A stretch of 58,000 nucleotides of DNA from Adiantum capillus-veneris (lineage: Eukaryota > Streptophyta > Polypodiopsida > Polypodiales > Pteridaceae): assembly GCA_014529385.2 (NCBI GenBank), contig CM043953.1:73871872-73929871 (forward strand). Direction: 5' to 3'. The position numbers were made by a program, and so were the translations under genes. The notes beneath the pieces are model-generated. The model worked only from the letters and a program-made list of their open reading frames with translations. It ran no database searches and had not been told where the DNA came from. Positions 31,721 to 43,854 of the stretch are shown piece after piece; position 1 is the first letter of the stretch, and each line of letters starts with the position of its first letter.

Positions 31721-33944
31721 AAAAAATTATAGTGATAGTTTGTCATTAAAAGGGCAAATTGCCCTTCCATAGGTACTTCCCTGCGATTGTCTTTTGAAAT
31801 AATGGAGTGCCCTGCAAATCCTCTCTCTCTCTCTCTCTTTTTGCAAAGAGACATGTCTGATATATCTGCGGTCTCTTGGAATTGTTCCTACGATGTTAAA
31901 ATCTCTAGTCTCTTCTCTTCCTTCTTCTTTTCTCATGCACATTGAATTTTTATGAAGGATTAGTCAATGTGCTTCAAGACTAATATTCAATCATTGGAGG
32001 CTCACTCGCACTCACGACCGTAGCCCACCCTACATATAGTCTTGGAGTCTTTATCTTAATCGCAAACAATGAAGTGAAGCAAATCCAGGCAAAGCCCATC
32101 TTCAATTTTGAAGAGAAGTTTTCAAGAGAAGGGCCGGTTAGGAGCTCAGCCATCAATTCATCATGGACAGTACTCGCTAGATGCGGTAGCCTCCCAACTG
32201 ACAACTTTACACATGAAAGCACCAGTGCTCGGAAAAATTTCCAGAACCTTTACAGACCTACATTTGAGAACTAGTAGAGAGGTAAATTGACAAATGTTGA
32301 ATGTTTTTAACATTAATTCCTTTAAAACTTTGAAAGATTTAAAATTTAGAAGTAAATTTCAGACTTTGTAGGGTGGGATTACACTTAAACTAGGCTTTTT
32401 TTCGAGCACTAAAATGCAGACAAACATCAGCCCACCATATCAACCCCACAACGCAAATCGGTGAAAAGACTCTCCCTTTTAACTACCTCTCTTGCTGTGG
32501 AGTTTAGACTCTCTTGCTCCTGTGGTGCTTAGAGGTCCCTTGAAGTGCCTTAGTAAGAGTCTCTCCTCCCTCGCGATTCTTTTTACAGCGGTATGAGTTC
32601 GTCACACATTGTAATGCCTCTGGGAATAATGCCTCGGCTGCCACCTTTACTTTTTCGCCATTAAGGCATAACTTGGTGCAATTGCCCTGAAATTAAACTA
32701 TTTACCTCCCAAGGCTTTGGGAGTATCTACTACATAAATGCTCAGTTATAATTTGTGCCAGATGTGGATTATTAAGTGGTGTCTACTACATAAATGCTCT
32801 ATAAGTCATAGAGCTAAAATATACATAATTCTAAGTGTTTTTCCCTACCATTCCTGCTCCAAAGACATGGTCACATTGCTCAATTGAGTACCTTCCCGTT
32901 CCCATTACTGACTCACATCCATGTAACTATAATGGGCCCACCTTAACCACTGAATAGACGCCGCCGCCCTCACTTCCGTAAGGAAACAGGTAGACAAAGA
33001 GCCAATCTTCTCCATAACAAGATATCCATAGAGCACAACATTAAGAAACTCTACTAGAGCATTAGCAACAAGCCCCAGAAACCTAACATTCAATAACTAC
33101 TCCTCTTTCATAACACTGGAAAATTATTCTGCAACAAGCTCCTGAAACTCTTCACAGGGCACTTCACAGGACGCCTCAAATGGGAATGACAACCACAAGG
33201 TAACCATAAATAACAAATAGTATAGGCACTGATACGGAACATGGCATACAAAGCAACAACATCAGCGAGCAAAAACGCGCTGCACAGAAAATTTTATGTC
33301 ATCAACAAAAACGTTCAGCATCAGTAAGCAAAACCACACTTGACACAAGCTTGTTCCTAAAAGTTGAATTGCTAGCATTCTTACAGCCAATGTTCAAAGA
33401 TACAAGTAGAGCTACAACAGAGCAATGCAACCTCAGTACAGAGCTCCACACCAACCATCCTCTACAGAAGAGCTCCGGAGGATACAAAAATAGTGAGCAT
33501 GGGGACGTCTTCTGAGAGCTGCAAACTTGAACCTTCTGGAAGTAAGAAGGAAAGCAACTCATACATGGATGCATGCGACAAAAATTACGAGCACTTCTGT
33601 TGAGTGGGGTTGCACTAGACACGAATGGAACAACAATTGCAGGCAAAGCAATTGGAGCACCTGCCAGCGCATACATGAATGGAAAACCGAGGATACATGA
33701 ATGCAGCGCTGAATAAGAAGGGTACTAGCAATGGAGAGCCTCTGCGTTCGAAAAAGAGAACTGCCTTTGCGAAACCGCGAGCATGTGTTTCAAACCCTCA
33801 CGTGGGGCTAAATCAAGCCCTCACATGGAACTGTTTCAAACCCTCACCCAGGGATTGCACAAGCAATGTAAGAAGAGCACCAAAAAAGGGGGTAGACAGA
33901 ATCGTAAGAAGAGAATACCAGACATGAACTGAGGTGAGAGAGTG
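31721..33944. other. Intergenic, including likely 3' UTR of cold-shock gene
   Basis: Short random frames only. A (CT)9 tract is at about 31,821. The part next to 33,944 is downstream of the minus-strand cold-shock gene and probably holds its 3' UTR. No other gene is supported. Confidence 0.45.
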
Positions 33945-34676
<732 letters not shown>

Positions 34677-34686
34677 TCAGTCTTCG

Positions 34687-34698
34687 GCTAAATATATG
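34687..34698 (-). promoter_or_regulatory. TATA-like box of cold-shock gene
   Basis: ATATATTTAGCC reads towards the gene about 225 bp upstream of the ATG, which would give a 5' UTR of about 200 bp. Confidence 0.45.
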
Positions 34699-34938
34699 GG
34701 ACCCCCTTGATGATTGCATGTGATTCTCATGGATGATGGCCCATTGATGGGGCATGGCTTGAGCTTGGATTATATGGGATGTCTTCTTCATTATGATTAT
34801 ATGCTTCTATCATTGTTGTGAACTTGTGCGGTATTCATGCTCACAATTCCTCGCATTTTTGTGTCTATGATTGATGCCCACATTAGCATGCATGCGTCAC
34901 TATGTGTGTGTGCGTGTGCGTGTGTGTGGAAGGGCCGA

Positions 34939-34962
34939 GGGGGGGGGGGGGGGGGGGGGGGG
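34939..34962 (+). repeat. (G)24 homopolymer
   Basis: Follows a (TG)n stretch (34,902-34,928). It is the second long G run in the window. Confidence 0.9.
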
Positions 34963-35706
34963 TTTGCAATCCTTTCCGTCCTTCCTTTGTTGCTAGCCTT
35001 GCACACATCGGCCATATTTACCTTCCTTGCTCGGTTGGCCCTGCTTGCTTATTTTTGCAAGACCTTCCTAGGGAAGGGCAACCTCTCAAAGTGCCCTACA
35101 GAGATTAATCGTGCCAATGCTTGGAATTTGGACTTTTGGAGTTATAACTTGTACCTAGAGTGTGTCCTATGGATTTTGAGAATCACTAATAACTATGGAA
35201 TCCCATTTGGAAGGGTCAATTTTTGTTTGTGCATACACTACCATGCACCTTAAAAATAAAAAAGTTAAGGTATGCTTCGTATATTGTAATATAGGGAAAT
35301 TTTAACGCATTGGTAATTTGGACAGCAAAGCGGAACTCGAAACTTGAAAGTTGAATCACTAGCAAGGAATAGCGGGCTCGCTCGTTGACTAACTGTAGCC
35401 TGCGACTAAAGCTCTATATCAAACTGAGATGAGGAGGGCTACGGCTTGCCATGTAATCAAGGCTACTGGGCTAGAATGAGAGATGCATTACTCAAAGCTG
35501 AGTAATGCCTCGAGAGTAAAGATTCATCACTCTTGTTGCTTCCCACTTTGATTTGGTATGAAGAATCTTTCGCAGCTTTTCTCAAATATCGATTGATTCT
35601 TTCCAAGGCGCTCTTGTCGTCCAACTCAAGACTCGCGATTAACTGCAACCTTCAGTTTCTAGAATCGCCAGCGTCCTTCGAGTCCCACAAGTTACAAGCT
35701 CCTCTC
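34963..35706. other. No gene seen; flank of minus-strand LTR
   Basis: Sequence between the G run and the LTR boundary at 35,707. The minus-strand frame at 35,463-35,648 has a plausible protein-like look but no recognised family. Confidence 0.4.
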
Positions 35707-35930
35707 TGTGCGCTTCTATCGCACGTGTCAAAGCTAGGGACTTGCCGTACACTGTGTGCGAGCGACAAATGGCTGCAAGCACACAAGCAGACTAATCTAT
35801 CAAGCTCAAGAGAACAAGGGTGTACCACTCACCGCCCTACGCTCGCCTTCGTGGAGGATTCCTCGCCACGAAGAAGAGGGAGCTATCGTCGTGCCGCGCT
35901 CAACCGCCGTCATGCCGTCGTAATGCTCGA

Positions 35931-35997
<67 letters not shown>

Positions 35998-36260
35998 CAC
36001 ACACACACAAGGAGATGAAGAAGAACATGGAGATGGAGCAATAGCACTCTTTAATTGCACAAGTGAGAGAATGAGTGATTTTTAGGTTTAGGTGACTTTT
36101 ATATGAGCTCGCCCACACACTTGGGCGCCCATGCTTAGCCAACTAACCCTTGAATGTTCCATTTAGAATGCGCCTCTCATCGGAAATCACTCTTACCCTT
36201 TTCCTATTGGACCAATAAGCCCGACCCATGACTACTAGAAGTGGACGCCGGTGGTTAACA
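35707..36260 (-). repeat. 3' LTR of minus-strand gypsy element (554 bp)
   Basis: Starts TGTTAACC at 36,260 next to the PPT and ends GCGCACA at 35,707, where similarity to the plus-strand LTR stops. The TATA box (TATAAAAG) is at 36,096-36,103 on the minus strand. The GA stretch that is 8 units long in the other LTR is expanded here to about 30 units (35,934-35,994). Confidence 0.85.
35934..35994 (+). repeat. (CT)30 microsatellite inside LTR
   Basis: About 61 bases of CT on the plus strand, flanked by (CA)n at 35,997-36,010. It is in the same place within the LTR as the short GT/GA stretch of the plus-strand element. Confidence 0.92.
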
Positions 36261-36273
36261 TGCCCCCCTTCCT
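36261..36273 (-). other. Polypurine tract of minus-strand gypsy element
   Basis: AGGAAGGGGGGCA on the minus strand, identical to the tract of the plus-strand element and adjacent to the LTR start. Confidence 0.88.
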
Positions 36274-37424
36274 GATGTAGATTCCGCCCTCGGAATATAA
36301 CAGTGTAGCATCGGGATTCACAATAGGAGTACCTGTATAGCAAAAGAAAAACAACAATGTGAAAGCTCAAAGGTAGCATGTGCAAGCATGCAATAAGTGA
36401 AATGCATACATAATATTCTAGGAAATGAGAAAAAAATTCATGAATTGTAACATTGCCAACTAGAACGAGGGTAGTACCGGAATAAAATGCAATTGAGTTA
36501 ATGTCTATTAGGTTGACTGTAAGAGAAGTACACAAGAGCTAGGGCCAAAGTAAGTACTAGATTGACCAATGTTAATTAAAAAATGTCGACTAAAGAGTAG
36601 TTAACCCTAGGAATGCTCGTCGGGGTCTAAACACTAATGATCTTGTCACTTATAGCATCTAAGTGTGATCAACATAAAATACAAGGAAGTTTGTGCTATT
36701 TTCTTTCTCCTTTCTCTTTTTTTTTTTGTTGTCATAGTTGCTACAAGTAGCTGGGGGACTTGAGGTCTCAAATACCAGGAGCTGGGAGACCGAGGTCTGA
36801 AATACCAGCTTGAGCATAAACTAGCCGGGAGACTCGAGGTCTCAAATACCAGCTTAACACATAGACTTCCACAACAAAAGTCACACTTAGGTGGAATAAG
36901 CTAGAGAGAACTATATCCTCATAGCCTAAAACATTACTGAAGTTACTACAATTAATAGACTATTCAGGAATTAAAGTCAGCAATTAAGTGGCTTAGTTTA
37001 GCATAAGGTCCTAATACCTACTTAAAGCCAACTGATAGACCAAACTCAAAGAGAAGAACAAGGTACTAGAAGTTTGAAAAAATTATAGCATCTAAATTGG
37101 CAATGTCACAACTTCATAAATTTTATGCATTGTTAGAAACTCAAATGACAAGATGTAAACATGTAACTGTGGAAAACATAGATAAAAGGAAGTAGTACAC
37201 CTGATATAATGGAGAACATCCATTGTAACATGTAAACATCCATTGTCGTTGTCCTTCGAAGGCATCCTTATGTAGTCACAAATTGCACAATAGTCACCAC
37301 CAAACATCCACCTTCTAGAGGCACATCAGTGGGAAAAAAGAACTTTGGTAATCACTAAACTCTAAAACAGAAACACTCCTATCGTACTAATCCTACCAAC
37401 CCTCCATCACTCGAGTGATGAGGA
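36274..37424 (-). other. Non-coding region between accessory ORF and PPT
   Basis: No coding frame. A 28-29 bp unit (CTGGGAGAC.GAGGTCT.AAATACCAG) is repeated three times at 36,751-36,854; this is not seen in the plus-strand element. A splice-acceptor-like ACAG preceded by a pyrimidine-rich stretch lies near 36,333 on the minus strand. Confidence 0.6.
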
Positions 37425-37811
37425 TCAAAGTAAGTGGAGGTTGGAGAGCTCGATCGGTAGCTCTAAGGATAAACCGCCATCCTCATCATCAAGGTGGGTG
37501 TAATCCTCTTCGGTAAGTTCGTGTGTCTCGTCTATCCAATCACCATTATCGTCCTCGTCCTCTTCTAGTATTAGGAATGTCACAAGGCATGCATACTCAG
37601 CCTGGGAAAAAGGGTAAACTTGGGCAATTGGGCAAACTTCCTCGATAGAATAGGGATCCATCATAGTCAAGAGGCGGACCAGCCACTCTAACTCTTCAAC
37701 ATTTCTCTCACAAGCGAGTGTTTTAACCGAATCCCATTCGGAGGAAATATGAGGATAACATAAATACATTACTTGGGACAAGTTAAAAGAAAATTTGTAA
37801 GATTCAGCCAT
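37425..37811 (-). CDS. Accessory ORF of gypsy element, acidic protein of unknown function
   Basis: 128 residues, intact, homologous to 9,154-9,576. Conserved blocks: TLACERNVEELEW, RLLT..DPY, PIAQ.YPF, LVTFL, and LDDEDGGLSLELP. The N-terminal 15-30 residues differ. The frame is open to 37,823, but the start at 37,811 was chosen because both copies share CAG/ATATGGCT, a 3' splice-site-like junction preceded by CTATTTG. The C-terminal third is strongly acidic (runs such as EEDEDDNGD). It stayed open in a copy that lost RT and integrase, which suggests either recent insertion or an advantage in keeping it. Confidence 0.7.
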   Translation of the reverse strand: MAESYKFSFNLSQVMYLCYPHISSEWDSVKTLACERNVEELEWLVRLLTMMDPYSIEEVCPIAQVYPFSQAEYACLVTFLILEEDEDDNGDWIDETHELTEEDYTHLDDEDGGLSLELPIELSNLHLL

Positions 37812-38008
37812 ATCTGAGAACACAAATAGAGGATGGTTAGGCGTTTGATGACATAGGTTTCTGTTTCAATGTACCTGATGTGATATGTGTAGGTCTGGGT
37901 CAATGATTTTGACTAGTATTGTGCGCACTTGTTTGCTAATTGCTCTTGCTCTTTACTATTTTTTTATTTTTATTTTTAGTTTTGTTTTAAACTAGGGTGG
38001 TTAGTTAC

Positions 38009-38020
38009 TATATATATATA
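38009..38020 (-). promoter_or_regulatory. TATA-like box upstream of accessory ORF
   Basis: A (TA)6 run about 200 bp upstream of the accessory ATG, at the same place in the element as TATATATAAAG in the plus-strand copy. The shared leader motif (TAAAGAGCAAGAGC) follows downstream. Confidence 0.4.
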
Positions 38021-38130
38021 CAATTCCTAAAATCGGAAAGCTCAAGGGTCAGGGAAACAAGGGTAAGAGGGAAATAATTCAATAGGCTCCCATGAATGAA
38101 GACTCCCCCCTTCCTTGGGTAGATCATACT

Positions 38131-39540
38131 TTAAAAGGATGTCATCACCTTTTGGAACCAGTTATTCCAATTGGTAATAGGTGAGCATTTTAGCCAATAG
38201 TTCTCTATTACCTTGGGTGCCTCATCGAGTTGCAAGGGTGGTAAGGTACTCTCCCATGAACAAACTTGAAGTAGTGCATCAAGTAATAATTGAACAATGA
38301 GAGGTGTCAAATCTTTTGTAGCTTCATGGAGGCTGCCTATGGTAGGTGGAGGTTGTGTAGAAGCTTTTACCTCTATGGATGCATCACATGAGAAGCTATA
38401 ATCTTCATGGAAATCCCCCTTTCCTGAGCTAAGCCGAATAGATTGGTTTTGCCTTGGAACCCAAACTAGCTCTGGAATAGGTGTGTCACATTCTGTGATC
38501 TTTCCCTTCCCACGGTCTTCCATCGGCTTTGGAATCACAAGGTTTGACTCACATGGTTTCATAGTGGATAGGGAAGGACACGATTTACGTTTAGGTACCC
38601 AAATTCGATCATTTCCATCATAGTAGCCTTGGGCTTCTAAGAGGTGTTTGGTAATCCAACATGATTTGGTTTTCACCTTCTTAACCTGAGTGGATGCCTT
38701 CCTTTGAGGTTTCCTTTGTGAATTAACTTGAACCATAGGGGGGTCCGATAACGATACCTTGGGGACCCATTGATATGTACCCTTGGTCATATCATGTGGA
38801 GCCTTTGATGTAGCACTATCTATCGTAGCCATGGAAGTTAAAGCTTTAGAGGGTTGTGCTACTAGCAAGGATGTTGTGACTTTTTGGAGTGGCAATATTT
38901 TGTTGTTTTTTGAGTTATGAAGAGGTGAGATTTCAGGTGTTATTCCTTGAGCCGTGAGGCCATGAGTTGGTTTTTGCGTCGTGATACTCCTGGTCTCTCA
39001 ATCGATATTACATTTCACTGCAGACATCCATTTGCGCCCCAGGTTTATATTACCCTCCATAGTACCAACAGGCATGACCAAAAAGCTTTGAACCACAGTT
39101 TCATTGTCATAAATAACAGGAGTGTGTAGGATTCCAAAAACAATGTTCTTCTTCTTATTGACACCCTTGACTTGGATGGTGCTTGTGGATAGGGATGGTT
39201 TTCCTAGCTGACACCAAACTCCATAGGATAACAAATTATGTTGAGCTCCTGTATCCAATGATGTGTTATATAGTACTCTCCCATAGAGGCTATTTAGTTC
39301 AATTGGATATCGTAGAGGTGGCTGAGATTCCAATGAATCATCATCAGTGTCTTCAAAAAACGCTTTCGTGATTCCCAGATTTGCCTCTCGTTGGCGTCTA
39401 AGACGTTGTTGTCTTTCTCGAGCCTCAACTCTTGCTTAGATCTTTTTAAGCTCTTCCCCTATATAATTAAGCCATTCTGCGGTAGATTTCTTTTCATTTA
39501 TTCTAGCACGCACATTTGCTCGATATCGTTGCCTCTTATA
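38131..39540 (-). pseudogene. Deletion junction, second retropepsin and W-P-K tail
   Basis: On the minus strand: RANVRARINEKKSTAEWL, the fusion junction, ARVEARERQQRLRRQREANL, then the protease domain 38,998-39,333 with NTSLDTGAQHNLLSYGVW (catalytic Asp codon 39,253-39,255), KGVNKKKNIVFGIL and NINLGRKWM. The tail at 38,131-38,895 has YQWVPK, EAQGYYDGNDRIWVPKRK and ELVWVPRQ. CAA to TAA at about 39,440 breaks the frame just after the junction. The domain is as well conserved as in the plus-strand copy although integrase is gone. Confidence 0.85.
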
Positions 39541-40514
39541 TCATTTACTCTTCTTGTCTAATTTTTTATTACGGCCGATATCTAGTGAAGAGTCACTAGC
39601 TGAATCCCTACTTGTGTCTTCTGCTCGCTTGGATAGATTGTCATCTAGGGTACCACTGGGTCCTGAACGGTTTGTCCCCATATTTTCACTAAGATTTAAC
39701 TCAGATTCTTCGTCCTCATAGTCAATTTCAATTGATGATTCTGACCCCAAATTGTGTGGGCTATAGTCTTGTGAGACGCCGGTTCCAATGCCAGTCAAAC
39801 CTTCATCTTGTAGGTCATCAAAAGTTGTATGCTTTGCTTCTAGCATATTTAAGGATATGAGTGGTGGCATTTCATCCCCCTCAGGTGTTATCCAGGTCGT
39901 CCCCTTGTTTCCCCAAGTGTCTATGGTTACTACTAAATGGACCCAATCCACATTGTCCGACTCAGTCAACCCAAGTAGTACATTCATATAAGGAGAATCT
40001 TGCCCAGCATCAGTGTCTACTTTACATGTGTAGCAATACTGCAATGGGGCCAAGTGAACAGTGGTGTCACATCTATGATCAATTATAAATATGTTTCCTA
40101 GAGGATGTGCTCGACTAGTTACTTGAATGACAGAATCTTGGAACTGCAAGTAGACATGGTTTTTAGACCAGTCATGCACCATTTTTGCTTCCCTCATGAA
40201 AGGACCTCCTAAGGTCATCTCAGATGTCATAGTGTGCTTGGAGAAATCCATAACAATAAAGGTATTTCTTATTTTATGTCCAAAGACCTTGATCTTGAGA
40301 CTTCTAGCATCCTAGTAGGTTTAACAATAGACACATTGGTCATCTTTACTACTATAGTTGTGGTCCCAAGGTAAGGTCTTCCCATAGTTTCCGAGCAATT
40401 TTTAGTCACAATGCTAACCCCAGCTCCACCATCAAGGATTCCCTTCATAGTTAATCCCTTGGTAGTGATTGGTATGGTTGCATTGGATTCATCGTCCTCA
40501 AAGTATTGTCCCAA
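39541..40514 (-). pseudogene. Retropepsin 1 and acidic linker
   Basis: The frame 40,269-40,514 encodes ITTKGLTMKGILDGGAGVSI with catalytic Asp codon at 40,431-40,433. After a small frame change the frame 39,541-40,251 carries the flap and MTLGGPFMREAKMVHDW segment, then about 110 acidic residues (SSIEIDYEDEESEL) that the plus-strand copy lacks. DGGA in place of the canonical D[TS]GA is a mild variant; the domain otherwise has the normal retropepsin order. Confidence 0.85.
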
Positions 40515-40757
40515 CTTGTTAACAGGTATTTCTACAACAGGGTTCTCATCTAGGTTGGGTTGTGGATCTAAGTGTTCCTCCTATATTGGCATCTCCCTAG
40601 CTCCATCCATTTATGCAAATTGTGGTAGCCCGACCTTCAGTTATCCATTGAGGAAAGCTCGAAGAGCTAAGAATAGCTCAGGGTCTCCATATAGTTTGGA
40701 CATGAAGGTGGTTCTAACTTCTAAAGCCATGAAATCCATCAATTTGGCAATATTTAA

Positions 40758-42190
40758 CTATACCTTTTGGGCTTCAGTCCCTTGACGTGGGGAAGATGGG
40801 ATCTCCATTTCTTCGATAGGGTCAGGTAGTCCCTCTGTAAATATTATTTCCAACAAGAAGTGAGTACGCCCACTTTCCCATGACTTTAAGTCATTTTCTT
40901 CTTGGATGACACTAGGTATGGCTAGGGGTCTATGGACTTTGTGAGGTTGTTGTTGCGTAGGGAACACTGTGTCTGTAATCTAGATCTCCATGGGTGCTGA
41001 TTCTAGATCCCTTTGGGTATCTTCTACCAAACTCCTTAATTGCTTGACTCGTTCAATCTCCTCTATAGGGTTTGGATAATTTCCTATCTTCTTCTTGGAT
41101 CCTGGCCATTGTGACTCATGACGATCTTCCTTGTTGGTTTCTTCCCTAGTGGTTGTTTTGGTCTCTATGGTTTCACCTGAATCAGAATTTTCTTCAGCAT
41201 CGTTCATATATACGGGTTCGTCACTAGTCCCTATGTTGGTCTTTGAACTGGGGTCTGACTTCGCTATTTTTTGCGATCTCTTCTTTCGTGATTTATTATT
41301 CTGCTGAGATTGGGCAATTGATGCCGTGTCTCTTTCATCAAGAATTTTTTTTTTTTTTGGAGCAATGATCGTGTGAGTACGTTTACTGGTACCACATGTG
41401 TACTTTGTGATGGCTCCTTGGTAACCTCAATCAAGTTCTTCAACACATTTGGATTCTTTGGACATTGGGCAATCAAATGATCTATGCCACATCAATTACA
41501 CATGAGTATCGGCATTGTAGATGTGCTTGCTTGATTGGTTTGCATTAGTGTGGCGCTCTTTTTGTAGCCTAATAGGACACTCGGCCACACGATGTGGACC
41601 TCCACACTCATAGTATTGAAGAGGTGGTCTCTTGGCAGTGTAATTGATATTTTGGCCTCTTGCAGCAAGAGCAGCTACTTGATAGACAGGTTTGACTTGT
41701 CCCAGTAGTCCTCCATGTAGTATTGTGGACTTTCTTCAAGTGCATCAATCCCATAGGCAATATTAGGGTCTATATCTTCCTCACAGCCTTCCAAACAAGT
41801 AATAGATGACTCACAACCGTCTTGATTCACATAAGTGATTTGGTGGTTGCGGTCCTAGCACTAAAGGTGGTAAGGGTGTTGTTTGAACAACATTTTGGGC
41901 CCTAGCTAGGGACCATGTGTTGTGACGTTTGTTCAAGAGGTGGGTTCGGCATCAATATAGGCACTCGAGGTGTGTGTGTCCATGGTAAGGTTGGGCTATT
42001 GGCCATCACGCGCTTAAATACTATGCAATCCTTACTTGATGACCATACCTCCCACACGCATTGCAATTCCCATTGAATTTTACTCTAAAAGTAGGGCATT
42101 CACTAATACTATGTGGACCATAGCATATTGAGCACCATTGTTGCTCCCTTCTTGTATACATATGATTTTTTTGCGGAGCACGACTGTCTC
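40758..42190 (-). pseudogene. Gag zinc knuckles and spacer
   Basis: Pieces in several frames on the minus strand: CSICYGPHSISEC and CNACGRYGHQ near 42,060-42,150, YECGGPHRVAEC near 41,600, a third cluster around IAQCPKNPN at 41,460, then a charged spacer (41,207-40,758) colinear with the plus-strand ORF at 2,078-4,339. Many frameshifts and stops. Confidence 0.75.
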
Positions 42191-42399
42191 AAAGACTCTC
42201 TTGAATGGCCTTGGTGAGGTCTGCTAAAGTCATCTCATATATCTTTGGCTCCTTAGCAATAGGCTTTAGGGTCATTGGTTGATGCCCTGATGCTTGCGAG
42301 CTAGTAGATTTAGGCTCAACAGACACTCTTCTCCTTGAATCATTAAATTATCCTCCAATTGGATCACAATGGTGGTGACTGCTTCCCAAGTGGTGATAT

Positions 42400-43850
42400 C
42401 TCTAATGACTAGGCCATTGTAGATATCTTCATGTCATAATCCGCTAATGAATCTATCAAGCAATTGATTATTATTGAAGTGCTCATTTGGATTACAAAAT
42501 TCAAATGCTTCAAGCGACTAATAAAGTCTCTCACCGACTCTCCTTCCTCTCGTTGGGCTTTCTTGAGCTGAGATGCTACACCCCAAAGCACTCCCTCGTA
42601 TGTATTCTTTCAAGAACGGTCTCCTAAGAGTAGGGTATATCGTTTTTTCTTCCACCCTTAGGGTTCTATACCAATCCCCAACCTTCCCACTTTAGGTTAG
42701 GCTTAAAGCATTACTCTTATGTAGGTCATTGTGTTCTCCTAAAGAATTGCATATTTGTTCAAACACTTCGATATGCTTTCTCACATCCCCGTCTCCACTA
42801 AATTTTGTGTGAGCTTGGCTATTATGTACTGCCTTACTTCTAGGCTCTCTATCAGGCGTGTTACACATATTCTCAGCAATAGATCGACCGATAGCTTGAG
42901 CAAATATTGCCAAGTCACCTAAGTGAGCAGGCACTGTGGGTGAAGGCACTCCAGAGACTACACGTGGGATGTGAGTTGGCCTTGGCCTTGGCATACGCGC
43001 GGCCCTTGGGTCGCATACCTCATATGGTGGTGTATCACATGGTGTCCAAAGTTCATAGGTGTGGCCCTAGGCATAGCCGGTGTCGGGTTCGACATGTTAT
43101 TGCTAAATGGTATGGCCCCACTTGAATAAGAGCTCGGATAATGCCATTGTGGAGTGTGAGCCCTTGGCATAATTGGGGGTGTGGGAGCTACGTGGGCATG
43201 AGGTGCGACAGGTACATAGGCTTGATGCACACCTGTAGGTATTGTTGGGGGCACTGTGCTACTAGGTAGCGGTTCAATGCTAACAAACAAGGTCCAAGGT
43301 GTACTTTTTGTACTCATCACTGGAGTAGGTATCGTAGCCATGGTGTCTCCGAGAGATAGATGAGCTAGATTTGGAAAGTAAAACTACTACTTGTGGGTTC
43401 AGACTGTACCGAAACTCCAGGCGACACAATATATGAAGGGTCCATTGGACTCACTAGGAGTTTCCATCTGTGATAGTGTCGGTTGTCTGGCCTTGCCCGT
43501 ATCCAAGAATCTCATAAGGCCCATTGAAGGAATTTTAATCCCTCGATTTTGCCTCTCCGATTGGATGATGCTATGGATGACATTGCAGACCATATGTTGC
43601 CGCTCCTCTAGACTTGTGGTGCTTGAAGTAGATTGTACAACTTCTAACCAACCTATATGATATGTGTAACCCGTGTACAGGTCAGTCAGGGTTTCAGTTT
43701 GTAGGTCATATTCTCATTTTTTTCCTAGAATTTACCCTTCTAGGCTCGGCGTACTAGAGGTTTCCCTTGAGGTGGAAGCATTGTTGTTCCCCACAGTTTG
43801 ATCCACATTGCCTACTAACTCAAGAGCACCCAATTTCTTGATTTCTATGC
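42400..43850 (-). pseudogene. Gypsy gag, N-terminus missing
   Basis: Colinear with plus-strand 670-1,998: NNASTSRETSSTPSLEG (43,740-43,800), LMRFLDTGKARQPTLSQ (about 43,500), the proline-rich linker (42,958-43,341), the capsid entry TKFSGDGDVRKHIEVFEQ and GESVRDFISRLKHLNF (about 42,500). It retains the capsid C-terminal half that the plus-strand copy lost. Homology stops at about 43,850. Confidence 0.8.
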
Positions 43851-43854
43851 GTGT

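Larger units (their letters stand above)
35707..43850 (-). mobile_element. Gypsy element of the same family, RT-RNase H-integrase deleted
   Basis: Read on the minus strand from 43,850 down: gag without its N-terminus, zinc knuckles, spacer, retropepsin 1 (DGGA), acidic linker, then directly the second retropepsin (DTGA), W-P-K tail, accessory ORF, PPT and 3' LTR. Relative to the plus-strand element, positions about 4,441-7,570 (3.1 kb) are absent, with the junction at about 39,454-39,458. The two sides are in the same frame. The gag N-terminus and 5' LTR are missing because homology ends at about 43,850 against a tandem array. Several stops and frameshifts show it is dead today. Confidence 0.88.

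Noticed and set aside
35533-36018. Open frame of 161 codons on the plus strand
   Set aside because: Its end is a Ser-Leu run from the (CT)n tract, and it lies antisense inside an LTR. It has no protein family signal.
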